64,000 nt of DNA from Leptospira semungkisensis (lineage in GTDB: Bacteria > Spirochaetota > Leptospiria > Leptospirales > Leptospiraceae). Under the pieces are notes generated by a model. It did no database searches and was not told where the DNA came from. It worked only from the letters and a program-made list of their open reading frames with translations. Positions within the stretch are counted from its first letter, which is position 1; the number at the start of each line of letters is the position of its first letter. Positions 1 to 9,186 of the stretch are shown one piece after another. Location: the NCBI RefSeq assembly GCF_004770055.1, contig NZ_RQEP01000005.1, forward strand, positions 372,001 through 436,000. Direction: 5' to 3'. The position numbers and the translations under genes were made by a program.

Positions 1-348
1 CATGCTGGTTGTGATCCTGCTAAAATGGGAATTGGACCTGCTCTTGCTATTCCTATCGCTCTGAAAAAAGCGGGACTCAAACTTTCCGACATGAGCCTCG
101 TAGAAGTAAACGAAGCGTTCGCAGCTCAGTATCTTGCAGTTCAAAAAGAATTGGGACTGAATCCGGAGATCACCAATGTGAACGGAGGAGCAGTTGCGAT
201 CGGACACCCGCTCGGCGCGAGCGGAGCAAGAGTAACGATTACACTTGCCTATGAGCTAAGACGCAGAAAGGCAAAATACGGAGTCGCCTCTCTTTGTATC
301 GGCGGCGGACAAGGGATCGCTTTGATCCTGGAAAACCCGGAAGCTTAA
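1..348 (+). CDS. Thiolase (acetyl-CoA acetyltransferase), C-terminal part
   Basis: The reading frame is open from the first base and gives 115 residues, so the 5' end lies outside the window. The visible part is the C-terminal half of a thiolase. It holds the [13 protein letters not shown] block, whose His is part of the active site, and the closing CIGGGQGIA block with the second catalytic Cys. The N-terminal nucleophile Cys is not in the window. Thiolases join or cleave acyl-CoA units in beta-oxidation or acetoacetyl-CoA formation. Which of these applies cannot be told from this fragment. The next gene is convergent. Confidence 0.93.
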   Translation, partial: HAGCDPAKMGIGPALAIPIALKKAGLKLSDMSLVEVNEAFAAQYLAVQKELGLNPEITNVNGGAVAIGHPLGASGARVTITLAYELRRRKAKYGVASLCIGGGQGIALILENPEA

Positions 349-352
349 TCGT

Positions 353-395
353 CAAAAAAAACTCGGTCCTGGCGTTTCTCACGAACAGGACCGAG
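353..395 (-). terminator. Rho-independent terminator for the LLM oxidoreductase gene
   Basis: A perfect 10-bp stem (CTCGGTCCTG at 362-371 with CAGGACCGAG at 386-395) is followed, in the minus direction, by a run of T (the A run at 354-361). It lies between convergent genes and best serves the minus-strand gene. In the plus direction it has no T run. Confidence 0.8.
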
Positions 396-429
396 CCCAT
401 CTCAGTTCCAAATTCACGATCTGTATTTA

Positions 430-1437
430 TTACCGTTTTTCCAGCTCGAAGGCTTCTGCGAGAAGCTCGTAAGAACGAAGCCTATCCTTAAAATCATAAG
501 TAATCGTAGAGACCACGACCTCGTCTATTTCATATTCTTCGGTCATCTCTAGAATTCTATTTTTTACTACCTCGGGTGTTCCCGCAATCATTCTTCCACG
601 ATTATGAAGAAGACGCACCCTCTCATAATCTGAATAGACGTAAGGCTTTACCTCTTCATACGAAAGAATTCCTTCGCTAACCCCTTTTTCAATATTGAGA
701 AGCTGTCTGTCCATGATCGCTTGCATTTCGTCTGCTTTTTCCTTGGTTTCAGCGCAGAGTACAAAAATACCTACGCTTGCCTTCGGCTCTGATAATGCTT
801 CCGAAGGCTGGAATCTGTCTTTGTATGCTTTGATGCTCCCATATCCTCCGGTTGGATTGATAAACTGAGCGAAGGACAATGCCATTCCGAAATGAGCAGC
901 AATGAGTGCGCTTTCTCCACTGGAAGTTAGAACCCACATTTCAGGAACAGTTTCACAAACAGGGATGGCTTTGACCTTGGATTGAATAGAATCCGGCTCG
1001 GCATTATCCGTTAAAAAATCCTTGAGATCAATCAGTTGTTGCACAAAATCATTTTGAACAAAACTATTAGAAGGATTTAATATAGCTGCAGTTAGCCTAT
1101 CTCCTCCAGGAGCTCTACCTAATCCTAAATCGATCCTACCAGGAAACAAGGTCTCTAACATTCTGAAATTTTCTGCTACTTTGAGAGAACTATGATTTGG
1201 AAGCATGATCCCACCGGAACCTACTCGAATCCCTTTAGTCTCTCCCGCTAAATGAGAAATCAAAACTTCAGGAGAAGATCCGGCAAGTCCCAAGATATTA
1301 TGATGTTCTGAAACCCAGTATCGAGTGTAACCCAAACGATCCGTGAGCTTTGCGAGTTCTATGGTCTCCTGAACTGCTTGGAAAGCAGTTCCTCCTTTTC
1401 GGATCGGAGATTGGTCTAAAACGCTAAGTTGGACCAT
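430..1437 (-). CDS. Luciferase-like (LLM class) flavin-dependent oxidoreductase
   Basis: The 335-residue protein is full length for the group-1 LLM flavin oxidoreductases. It shows LSVLDQSPI at the N terminus, SEHHN near residue 45, and the long conserved stretch from GSGGIMLPNHSSLKVAENF to FPGRIDLGLGRAPGGD (about 73-112). These proteins form a TIM barrel that binds FMN or F420 and oxidises small organic substrates. The substrate here is unknown. Its ATG follows the stop of the upstream SDR gene by 3 bases, so the two are probably one transcript. Confidence 0.85.
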   Translation of the reverse strand: MVQLSVLDQSPIRKGGTAFQAVQETIELAKLTDRLGYTRYWVSEHHNILGLAGSSPEVLISHLAGETKGIRVGSGGIMLPNHSSLKVAENFRMLETLFPGRIDLGLGRAPGGDRLTAAILNPSNSFVQNDFVQQLIDLKDFLTDNAEPDSIQSKVKAIPVCETVPEMWVLTSSGESALIAAHFGMALSFAQFINPTGGYGSIKAYKDRFQPSEALSEPKASVGIFVLCAETKEKADEMQAIMDRQLLNIEKGVSEGILSYEEVKPYVYSDYERVRLLHNRGRMIAGTPEVVKNRILEMTEEYEIDEVVVSTITYDFKDRLRSYELLAEAFELEKR

Positions 1438-1440
1438 ACT

Positions 1441-2235
1441 TTAAAATGCAGACTTCACAACACCGCCATCCACTCGGATAGCAGCCCCATTTGTTGCGGA
1501 AGACAAAGGAGAAGAAAGATAAGTCACTATATTCGCAACTTCTTCTACCGAGGCGAATCTTTGTAGCAGAGATGTAGGGCGTGCATTCTTAAAGAATTCC
1601 TTTTCTATCACATCCGTACTCGTTTTTTGCTGTTTGGCAAGGTCCTCTAAAAATCCTTCTACTCCTTCGGAACGAGTAGGACCTGGAAGAACAGAATTCA
1701 CGGTTACATTTGTTCCCTTAGTAAGCTCCGCTAAACCTCTGCTCAAGGATATCTGAGCGCTTTTAGTGACTCCATAGTGGATCATTTCGCTCGGGATCTG
1801 CAAACCGGACTCGCTGGAAATGAATAAGATCCTTCCCCAATTCTTTTTCAGCATAGAGGGAAGATAGGCCTTTGACAATCTGACTCCGCTCAGAACATTC
1901 ACCTCGAAGAAACGAAACCAATCCTCGTCAGGGATCTCGGTAAAATCTTTGGGTTCGAAGATTCCTACATTATTTATAAGAATATCTACATTAGGAAACT
2001 TTGATACGATTGAAGATATTTCCTCTTTTTTAGAGAAGTCGGCTTCTACTCCTAAAAGAGAGGCATTCGGAACCTCTTTCTTTATATGAGAAATTGCTTC
2101 GTCCACTCTTGCCTTGGTCCTTCCATTGACTATGACCTGGGCGCCTTCTCTCGCTAGACCGATTGCAATGGCGAGTCCTATTCCGGCGGTTGAACCGGTT
2201 ACTAAAGCTGTTTTATTTTTTAATTGTGTATCCAC
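1441..2235 (-). CDS. Short-chain dehydrogenase/reductase (SDR)
   Basis: The 264-residue protein is a classical SDR. It has the nucleotide-binding TGSTAGIG at 13-20, NNVG at 88-91, Ser around 140-143, and the catalytic pair Tyr154/Lys158 in YGVTK. It should oxidise or reduce an alcohol/ketone with NAD(P). The C-terminal VDGGVVKS is the usual cofactor-loop end. The start codon is GTG, with a weak AGGAT about 9 bases upstream. It is first in a two-gene unit with the LLM oxidoreductase. The substrate is unknown. Confidence 0.85.
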   Translation of the reverse strand: MDTQLKNKTALVTGSTAGIGLAIAIGLAREGAQVIVNGRTKARVDEAISHIKKEVPNASLLGVEADFSKKEEISSIVSKFPNVDILINNVGIFEPKDFTEIPDEDWFRFFEVNVLSGVRLSKAYLPSMLKKNWGRILFISSESGLQIPSEMIHYGVTKSAQISLSRGLAELTKGTNVTVNSVLPGPTRSEGVEGFLEDLAKQQKTSTDVIEKEFFKNARPTSLLQRFASVEEVANIVTYLSSPLSSATNGAAIRVDGGVVKSAF

Positions 2236-2290
2236 TCAGATTTTATCCTGCTTCTTAGACTGCAACCGACTGAATTTCAGATTGTATAAA

Positions 2291-2854
2291 ATGATAAAGG
2301 CACATATTCTTCCAAGCATGGTGCTTACTTCTCAAATCGAAACTCCTTTAGGCATCCTACTCGCCGGAGCGGTATCAGAAGGGATCTGTCTTTTGGAGTT
2401 CACCGAAAAAGAGAGAATTGAAATGCAATTAGCAAGGTTAGAAAAAGCCTTCGATTGCAAGATCATTCCTGGGGAAAGTCCCTTCTTCTCCGTATTAGAA
2501 CTCCAACTAAAAGAATATTTCGAGGGAAAAAGAAAAGAGTTCACACTTCCACTTGTCATCCAAGGTTCCGAGTTTCAAGAAAAAGTTTGGAACGCTTTAC
2601 TCACAGTTCCTTACGGAAAGATAAACTCATACGAGTCCCAGGCAATCTTTGTAGGTGATATAAAATCGATACGAGCCGTTGCAAAAGCAAACGGGGAAAA
2701 TCGGATTGCAATACTTGTGCCTTGCCATAGGATTATCGGCAAGAACGGAAGTCTTACCGGTTACGGAGGAGGACTCTGGAGAAAACAATTTCTATTAGAT
2801 CTGGAAAGAAGGAATTCGGACGCGCCTACCTTACCCTTCTTCCAAGATGAATAA
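2291..2854 (+). CDS. ogt: Methylated-DNA--protein-cysteine methyltransferase
   Basis: The 187-residue protein is an O6-alkylguanine-DNA alkyltransferase of Ogt type. It repairs O6-methylguanine by moving the alkyl group to its own Cys, here Cys145 in PCHRIIG. The DNA-binding helix-turn-helix precedes this at about 105-135 (PYGKINSYESQA, then SIRAVAKANGEN with the arginine finger). The frame runs further upstream without a credible start. ATG at 2291 or 2318 are both possible and neither has a clear Shine-Dalgarno. The 3' end overlaps the convergent dihydroorotase-like gene by 29 bases. Confidence 0.9.
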   Translation: MIKAHILPSMVLTSQIETPLGILLAGAVSEGICLLEFTEKERIEMQLARLEKAFDCKIIPGESPFFSVLELQLKEYFEGKRKEFTLPLVIQGSEFQEKVWNALLTVPYGKINSYESQAIFVGDIKSIRAVAKANGENRIAILVPCHRIIGKNGSLTGYGGGLWRKQFLLDLERRNSDAPTLPFFQDE

Positions 2855-4094
2855 CAGAGCGAATACTTCCTGGAAAAGTAACTCCCTCAAAAGGAGACCA
2901 GCCACTCTTGCTCTTAATATCTTCTTTTTTGAATGTAGTTGGAGCATTGAAATCGAGCACGGTAAAGCTTGCGCAGTACCCTTCTTCGATCCTTCCGAAA
3001 CCGTTTCCATATTCTTTGGGCAAGAACTCTCTTACAAAACTTCCGGGATTCTCAGAACAGATCTCCGCAATCTTCTCCAAAGAAACTCCCGCCGATTTAT
3101 GCAGCCAAGTCACGAATAAAGCGTAGGTATCTAACTGAGAAATTCCAGAAGTCCCTTTTAACTTTTCTTCTATAGAATGAGGAGCATGATCCGTTGCCAA
3201 GTAATCGATCCAACCGTCCTTTACCCCTTGCAACAATGCGCTTTTATCTTCCGGCCCGCGAAGAGGAGGATTCATTTGAAACCAATGACGATTCGAATCG
3301 TTCAACATGGAGCGATCAAAATACAAATGAGTAGGAGTTGCCTCGCAAGTGACCTTTACTCCTCTCTTTCGAGCGGCTATGATCTTTTGCAGCCCCTCTT
3401 CGGTAGAATAATGGCAAAGCTTACCGATCAGTTCGTACTTCTCTATTAAATAAAGAGCAAAATCGGTAGCTAAGGTTTCTGCAATGGCAGGCCTGCGATC
3501 CTCATGATATTTTGCCTCCTGATTCTGCTCCAGAATTTCTGGATCCTCGCAATGAAAACTAACGTTGCAGCCTTTGTAATGACGGATCGTATTCTCCAAT
3601 TGCTCGTTGGAATAAAAAAACAATTCACCGATAGAAGGTCCCATAAACGCCTTGTATGGAACGTGAGAATGCAATGGCTTCGTATTCGGACCGATACCTG
3701 CATACAATGTGATCCGAATGGGAGAATGATCCGCAAGTTCTCTCTTCTTTGCGTAAGTCGTATCGTCTGTGGGAGGAATAGGATTATTCGGCATGTCCGC
3801 AATATGGATCACCCCTCCATTGATTGCGGCGAGTCCGGCAGATTGAAAATCTTCTTTGTATTTATGTTTACCCGATTCGTCTTCTCGGGCGTGCACATGA
3901 ATATCGCCGAAGCCGGCAAAGATAGTATCTGTTTGAGGATCAAATGCCAACTCATCCGACTTGGGATCTTGGATTAGTACATTCTTATGTACTGAAGTGA
4001 TCAAACCTGTATTCGGATCCAGTTCAATCGTCGCAGTATAAGAACTTTTAGAGTCTTGAAATCTTCCCGATATTCTTCGGATTGTCGAAGCCAT
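2826..4094 (-). CDS. pyrC: Dihydroorotase-like amidohydrolase
   Basis: The 422-residue protein is an amidohydrolase of the dihydroorotase type, which closes carbamoyl-aspartate to dihydroorotate in pyrimidine synthesis. The metal-binding HxH lies in GDIHVHARED (His66 and His68). It is followed by ADMPNNPIPP, matching the usual MPNTxPP block, then FHCEDPE, and LATDHAPH near residue 305 with the catalytic Asp. The frame also has a TTG three codons upstream. I chose ATG 4094 because GGGGAG stands about 10 bases before it. The HAMP/TPR gene upstream ends 15 bases before this ATG. An allantoinase or other relative is possible. Confidence 0.8.
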   Translation of the reverse strand: MASTIRRISGRFQDSKSSYTATIELDPNTGLITSVHKNVLIQDPKSDELAFDPQTDTIFAGFGDIHVHAREDESGKHKYKEDFQSAGLAAINGGVIHIADMPNNPIPPTDDTTYAKKRELADHSPIRITLYAGIGPNTKPLHSHVPYKAFMGPSIGELFFYSNEQLENTIRHYKGCNVSFHCEDPEILEQNQEAKYHEDRRPAIAETLATDFALYLIEKYELIGKLCHYSTEEGLQKIIAARKRGVKVTCEATPTHLYFDRSMLNDSNRHWFQMNPPLRGPEDKSALLQGVKDGWIDYLATDHAPHSIEEKLKGTSGISQLDTYALFVTWLHKSAGVSLEKIAEICSENPGSFVREFLPKEYGNGFGRIEEGYCASFTVLDFNAPTTFKKEDIKSKSGWSPFEGVTFPGSIRSVIHLGRRVR

Positions 4095-4109
4095 ATCGAC
4101 CAAACTCCC

Positions 4110-6257
4110 CTATGCGCCTTTTTTTTCTATCGCATTCAGAAGTTTCGTAACAGCAGGAGAAGCTCCCTGTTCTCTTCTGATCTCGATTGCAAGAGCCTGA
4201 GCTTCTACAAAGCGATTTGCATGGTAATACATTTCTGCCAAATGAAGTCTATTCTGAGTATGTTGAGGAAGCATGGAGCGAACCTCTTCTGCCAATCGAA
4301 TGGCCTCATGTAAATCTCCGATCTTCTTAGCGCAATACGAAAGAATGAAAAGCATTTCGGGATCCTTTACGACTCCCATAGATCTCAACTCTTGCGCGGC
4401 CAAATACGCTGTCTTATAATCTCGAATCTTCAGTCCTAGTTTTAAGATCAATTTGGATCGAATCGGATGAGGCTCTGTTTGGTTCTGTAGATCGACCAAC
4501 ATTCTTCTCAACTCTTGCGGAGAGTTGGTGTATTTCAATTTGTTGGCGATCTCTTTCCAGGAAGCACGAGGACCGTTTCTGGAATCCAGATCCGTTGTAT
4601 GCCAAGACTCCGAATCTGAACCGGAGCGAATAGAATGGATCATCCGATTGAATTGATCGGCAAGACTTCCTATCTCGTCCCAGGCCTCAGGATGAAGCTC
4701 TCTTTGCAAATCTCCTTCTGTCGCGAGCTCCAGACCGGAATATAATCTTTCCAACGGATGCAATAAGAAAAAGGAGAAGAAAGCGTTTGCAGCAATAGAA
4801 AACAAGAGCAAGCAAAGTAAGAATGCAAGAAGTGGCTTTTTCAAAAGTCCAGTCTCGAAGGTAAGATATTCTCCATAAGGGATCCCGATCTCCTTTGCCT
4901 GAGTCTTTCCTGGAGATTTATGCATTATGGAATAATAATATTCTCCGGAAGCCAAGCCTACAATTCTTCTGAACCTCGGCTCGCCGTCCGGCTGTAATTC
5001 CCTCATTTGCTCCAGAACTAAGGAACGCAATGCCTCTCCTTCTGCAGACGAGTTCTTAACCGACTCGGATAGGATCCTCATGAATTGGGCCAGTTTTTCG
5101 TCTTTGCCTTCCGAATTCAAAACATCTAAGATCCAAGCTCGGATCCCTTTTTCAGGTAGACTACGTATCTTCTTTCGAACCTTCTCCAGGCTTTTGGAAA
5201 AGTCCATTAAGTTTTCCGAATATTTATCCGAGCTTTTCCAAGATTCAGCAACCTTAGAGTAAGCCGGATACTCCTTTGAGATCGCGGACGGATTTTCCCA
5301 AATAAAGGAGAGTATTAACTCTCTTCTGGATTCAGTAAATAGAGAAGGCTCCAAACCTCCCGATGCAGAAAGAACGAATCCGTCATTATTCTGAGCAGTT
5401 AAAGAATACGAATCGGAAGAAAGGTCCTGAGCCTTCAACCTTTCTCTTACTGTATCCCCGAAAGAATCCAATCCAGGTTGCAAGAAGAGCCAACTGCTTC
5501 CTTGAAAAACAAATAATAGTAGTAATACGATCCCGAGTAGAATAGGAGATCTTAAACTGAAAGCTTCTCCGGAGGCTCTTAAATGGATCAGCCAAGCCAA
5601 GAATAAAGCGATCAAGAAGATAGGATTCCAAAAAGAAAGAGCCACTGCCCTATCGATCGGAAATGCGATCTCTTTGAAATGATACAAGATCGTTGTTCCT
5701 AAAAGAAGAAGAAAAGGCACCCAAACGGAGAGAGCCATCAATCGAACATCCAATCTATGCGCTTCGAAACTTCTCCAAACTCCGAAGATCAATATAGAGA
5801 ATAAATAAACGATCGCAATCCAAGCGATGATCTTCTCATCCGTTTTGCGAACAACGTCGAATACTCCACCTGAAAAATCATAAACCGGTTTAGTGAAGAT
5901 GGTTCCTACGATATGCAGGATCAAAATAGCTAATGCTAAAAAATAGCCCGCTCCTAAAAGGATCCGTCCAGTACGAACCGTCGCCTGAGGATTGAGCAAA
6001 AAGAAATAAATGCTCAGATGCGAAAAGATCAGAAATGCAGATGGAAGAGACACCCATCTATGCAAAAATGAAAGAGGATGATAGACGGAAGTCCCGATCA
6101 AAAAGGAGAATTGCAAGAGAGCGCAATATAAAAACACCCAGCCAAGATGCTGAGTCGTTTCGAGCTTTTCTCTTCTATACAAAAGAAAAAAAGCACATAG
6201 TCCGGAGAGAATGAATCCGGTAAGATAGCTAACGCTAGCGAAGGTCAATACAGCCAT
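4110..6257 (-). CDS. Multi-pass membrane protein with HAMP domain and C-terminal TPR repeats
   Basis: I do not recognise a named gene. The 715-residue product starts with about seven hydrophobic segments (residues 1-260). A long, probably extracytoplasmic region follows (about 265-455), then one more membrane helix at about 460-482. Next is a HAMP linker (LHPLERLYSGLELATEGDL to DEIGSLADQFNRM). The last 130 residues are helical TPR-like repeats (KTAYLAAQELRSMG, EAIRLAEEVRSMLP, EAQALAIEIRRE). This is the layout of a signalling receptor, but there is no kinase, cyclase, phosphatase or MCP domain after HAMP. The TPR tail could bind a separate effector. It lies just upstream of the dihydroorotase-like gene. 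Confidence 0.75.
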   Translation of the reverse strand: MAVLTFASVSYLTGFILSGLCAFFLLYRREKLETTQHLGWVFLYCALLQFSFLIGTSVYHPLSFLHRWVSLPSAFLIFSHLSIYFFLLNPQATVRTGRILLGAGYFLALAILILHIVGTIFTKPVYDFSGGVFDVVRKTDEKIIAWIAIVYLFSILIFGVWRSFEAHRLDVRLMALSVWVPFLLLLGTTILYHFKEIAFPIDRAVALSFWNPIFLIALFLAWLIHLRASGEAFSLRSPILLGIVLLLLFVFQGSSWLFLQPGLDSFGDTVRERLKAQDLSSDSYSLTAQNNDGFVLSASGGLEPSLFTESRRELILSFIWENPSAISKEYPAYSKVAESWKSSDKYSENLMDFSKSLEKVRKKIRSLPEKGIRAWILDVLNSEGKDEKLAQFMRILSESVKNSSAEGEALRSLVLEQMRELQPDGEPRFRRIVGLASGEYYYSIMHKSPGKTQAKEIGIPYGEYLTFETGLLKKPLLAFLLCLLLFSIAANAFFSFFLLHPLERLYSGLELATEGDLQRELHPEAWDEIGSLADQFNRMIHSIRSGSDSESWHTTDLDSRNGPRASWKEIANKLKYTNSPQELRRMLVDLQNQTEPHPIRSKLILKLGLKIRDYKTAYLAAQELRSMGVVKDPEMLFILSYCAKKIGDLHEAIRLAEEVRSMLPQHTQNRLHLAEMYYHANRFVEAQALAIEIRREQGASPAVTKLLNAIEKKGA

Positions 6258-6390
6258 TCTATTCTCCGGGACGGGCCTTGGTTCGATCTATTTCTTCGTT
6301 TCCGAACTATGTCGGAAACGATTGCTTAGAAATCAAATCGGGAAGTTTTTTCGTCCCGATTTTAGGGAATCTTAGTTTGGGAGGAAAGTC

Positions 6391-6969
6391 TTATTTCACG
6401 CAGATCGCAGCGAATTTATTGGAAGTGTCGCTGGAACCGTATTCTCCGGTGCTCAGATTGACTGTGGTGTAATTTCCCTTATCGCCTGGACTAGTTGACC
6501 AGTATACACCGATCGATTTGAGTTTCTTATCCGCTCTCTTAGAAAAGCTTTTCAACTCTTCCTTGTCCGGAAGTCTTTTGCGTCGAGTAGAACAATATTT
6601 AACTGCGTCTTCCCAAGTGACTGCGTCTCCTGCAGACTCGTCCCAACCATGCTTTCCGTAAACGGGAGTTTTATCTAAATATTCACGAACGATAAAATAT
6701 CCAAAGAACAAGATCAATGCGACTGCGATGAATCCGATGATCTTAACCCAAGCGGAAGACCCTCCACTCGGCTGAGAAGACTTCATCGGCAACTCTTTCA
6801 TAGTTTCGGAGATCTTAGAGGCGACTGTTTGCTGCTGGTGTCTAGTAGAACGACCGTGATCCGGTCTCTTCTTATGTTGTTGCTGGCCTCGGTTTCCCCC
6901 TTGGTGTTTGTGGGAAGGATCTTGTTTTTTCCCGGCAGATTTGCGAGGGGGCTTACGACGATTCGCCAT
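6391..6969 (-). CDS. Single-pass membrane protein with basic N terminus and DUF1566-like C terminus
   Basis: The 192-residue protein has three parts. Residues 1-50 are very rich in Lys, Arg, Gln and His. A membrane helix lies at about 72-92 (WVKIIGFIAVALILFFGYF). The outer domain (about 97-192) carries TWEDAVKYCSTRRKRLPDKE, then GVYWSTSPGD, and ends in AAICVK. That pattern is like DUF1566/sulfatase-modifying-type folds, in which Trp, Cys and LPxxxEL are structural. Function is unknown. The basic N terminus faces the cytoplasm and could bind nucleic acid or phospholipid; this is a guess from charge alone. Confidence 0.7.
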   Translation of the reverse strand: MANRRKPPRKSAGKKQDPSHKHQGGNRGQQQHKKRPDHGRSTRHQQQTVASKISETMKELPMKSSQPSGGSSAWVKIIGFIAVALILFFGYFIVREYLDKTPVYGKHGWDESAGDAVTWEDAVKYCSTRRKRLPDKEELKSFSKRADKKLKSIGVYWSTSPGDKGNYTTVNLSTGEYGSSDTSNKFAAICVK

Positions 6970-7173
6970 AAAGAGGTTATCCTTTCAATCGATGGATTTG
7001 AGCGGCAATCATAACAAAGCCGTCTCGACGGACTTCTTAAGACCGTCTTCAAATAGATTCCTACCAAGAGGAGGCCATTTAGTAAAGAAAAATCCATACC
7101 AACAAAAGGAAAGCCCGAGTACATTCGGAAAAAGGTCGAATGTTTCGAGTATGCAAGAAAGGATTGTCCCAGA

Positions 7174-8463
7174 ATGCAAACGATTCGGATCGGATTAATA
7201 GGCGCAGGCACCGTTGGTACTGGAGTTTTAAAAATTCTTTCGGAGGAATCTACCAGATTCGAAAAAGAATTCGGCTTATCCGTTCAAGTACATACGATTT
7301 GCACGCGAACTCCTTCTAAGATTTCTTCCCTTTTAAAGAACTATCCCAAAGCAAAAATAACGGAAGATTACAAAGCAGTGGTAGGAAACCCCGAGATAGA
7401 CCTGGTCTTGGAGTTGGTAGGAGGCACTACAATCTCCGAAGAGATCGTACTGGAAGCCCTTAAATCCAAACAAACTGTAATCACTGCAAACAAGGCTCTC
7501 CTCTCCGAAAAAGGAGAAGGTATTTATAGAGCCGCAGAAGAGAATTCTACCGAGATCGGATTCGAAGCAGCTGTGGGAGGTTCCATTCCAATCATTCGAG
7601 CGATCCGAAACTGCCTAGCAGGAGATAGAATTTTAGGACTTTACGGTATTCTAAATGGCACTACTAACTTCATTCTTTCCAAGATGGAAACGGAAGGTTT
7701 GGATTACAAAGAGGCATTGGCTCTCGCTCAAGAGAAGGGCTTTGCCGAGGCGGATCCAAGCTTCGATGTCGAAGGCATAGATACCGCTCACAAAATCAGT
7801 ATACTCGGGTCCTTGGCCTTCGGGGAGAAAATTCCTTTACAGAGCATTGCAATCGAGGGAATAACAAAGATTACGCGATTGGATATCGCCTTTGCCTCCG
7901 AACTAGGATACAGGATCAAGTTATTAGGACTCGTCCGAAAACTGGACGGAAAGGTAGAGGCAAGAGTGCAACCCGTGATGATCCCCAAACATCATGCATT
8001 TGCAAGTGTGATGAATGAAACAAACGCAGTGTATTACAAGACAGCGTTTGCAGGTCCGGGTTTGATTGTAGGAAAAGGAGCGGGAGCTCTTCCTACTGCA
8101 TCTGCAGTGGTTTCTGATTTGATCTTTTACGGACTCAGAAGAGGCAAAAATCTTCCGGGAGAAAAGAACAGATTCCCAAAGGCATCCATATCGGAAGCGA
8201 ACCAAACAGAAGCGAGATATTATCTCAGATTTAATACCTTGGATCAACCCGGTGTTTTGGCCGAAATCGCAAAAGATTTAGGAACGAACGGAGTTTCTAT
8301 TTCTTCTGTACGGCAAAATGAATCCGAAAACGAACCGGTAGAAGTAGTGGTGGTCACTCATCCGTGTGTGGAAGCCTCTATTTCAGCCTCCTTAGGCAGG
8401 ATAGACGCGTTAGAGGTGGTTTTAGAACCTTCTGTCGCAATCCGGCTTGAAGATAAGCTATAA
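7174..8463 (+). CDS. hom: Homoserine dehydrogenase
   Basis: The 429-residue protein reduces aspartate semialdehyde to homoserine with NAD(P)H, the branch point to threonine and methionine. The N-terminal Rossmann motif is [13 protein letters not shown]. The catalytic part shows [18 protein letters not shown] and [12 protein letters not shown]. The last 80 residues form an ACT domain ([18 protein letters not shown]) that usually gives threonine feedback control. ATG 7174 has AAAGGA about 10 bases upstream. Two small genes follow closely and are probably co-transcribed. Confidence 0.95.
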   Translation: MQTIRIGLIGAGTVGTGVLKILSEESTRFEKEFGLSVQVHTICTRTPSKISSLLKNYPKAKITEDYKAVVGNPEIDLVLELVGGTTISEEIVLEALKSKQTVITANKALLSEKGEGIYRAAEENSTEIGFEAAVGGSIPIIRAIRNCLAGDRILGLYGILNGTTNFILSKMETEGLDYKEALALAQEKGFAEADPSFDVEGIDTAHKISILGSLAFGEKIPLQSIAIEGITKITRLDIAFASELGYRIKLLGLVRKLDGKVEARVQPVMIPKHHAFASVMNETNAVYYKTAFAGPGLIVGKGAGALPTASAVVSDLIFYGLRRGKNLPGEKNRFPKASISEANQTEARYYLRFNTLDQPGVLAEIAKDLGTNGVSISSVRQNESENEPVEVVVVTHPCVEASISASLGRIDALEVVLEPSVAIRLEDKL

Positions 8464-8465
8464 AG

Positions 8466-8795
8466 ATGTGCGAACTTCCGTTTACCATCAGTTTGCATGA
8501 AGGTTTCGGAGATTCTCATTTGGATTTATTTTTGGATATTGACGGGATTTCTCGTCTAATCACCTTCGGAACAGTCGCCTCTAATTGGCCTCTGCTCCAA
8601 AACGGTACCTCCATTCCGTTCCAAAGAAAGAAGGATCACAGAAGAGATTATCTGGATTTGGAAGGTGAGATAGAGGGAAAAGGTAGATTAAGAATCCTTT
8701 TTCGCGGAAGCGCAAAGGCTTATTCTATACCGGAAAACGTCTCCGGCTGGACGGAACTGACCGCGTCCATAAAAGATGGAACACTGACGCTATAG
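8466..8795 (+). CDS. Small protein resembling the LigD 3'-phosphoesterase domain
   Basis: The gene starts 2 bases after hom. The 109-residue product is not a gene I can name. Its order of motifs, [11 protein letters not shown], then SNWPLLQNG, then [19 protein letters not shown] and FRGSAK, recalls the small DNA polymerase ligase (LigD) phosphoesterase-type proteins. Those have HxDL, a TW block, dHRxxYLxxEGxI and a glycine-rich turn. Here the HxDL His is in SHLDL. Whether the metal-binding residues are complete cannot be judged by eye, so this is a fold-level suggestion only. Confidence 0.6.
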   Translation: MCELPFTISLHEGFGDSHLDLFLDIDGISRLITFGTVASNWPLLQNGTSIPFQRKKDHRRDYLDLEGEIEGKGRLRILFRGSAKAYSIPENVSGWTELTASIKDGTLTL

Positions 8796-8811
8796 CTCGG
8801 ACTGGAATACA

Positions 8812-9183
8812 ATGGCAAAAACGGAATTCGAAGGCCTGTTCATAGAAACAAGTAAAACATCGGTGGGAGACAAGGACCTCTTAGTCGTCACCATGAACGG
8901 GAAAGTAACGAACACGAACGCTTTCGAGATCTCCAGAAAGATCAATTTCGTTTTCGACGAAGGGATTTACGAGATCATCCTGGATCTATCTTCTTTAGAA
9001 TATATCAATAGTGTGGGAGTTGCCACCTTACTTACTTTGATCAAAACGGTGGATCAGCATAACGGAAAGATCGTTATCGGTGGCTTGAACCATTTCTTAG
9101 AGAATGTGATCCGATTGATGGAGCTCCCTAAAAAAGTGGCCATCTATCATACTTTAGAAGAAGCAAAAGCGGTTTTCAAATAA
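8812..9183 (+). CDS. STAS-domain protein (anti-sigma factor antagonist type)
   Basis: The 123-residue protein is a single STAS domain. The central [20 protein letters not shown] carries Ser67 at the place where anti-sigma antagonists are phosphorylated. By family role it would act in a partner switch with a serine kinase (anti-sigma factor) and a PP2C phosphatase, but neither partner gene is nearby. GGACTGGA precedes the ATG. It is the last gene of the hom cluster and ends 3 bases from the convergent coaB gene. Confidence 0.9.
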   Translation: MAKTEFEGLFIETSKTSVGDKDLLVVTMNGKVTNTNAFEISRKINFVFDEGIYEIILDLSSLEYINSVGVATLLTLIKTVDQHNGKIVIGGLNHFLENVIRLMELPKKVAIYHTLEEAKAVFK

Positions 9184-9186
9184 CCC

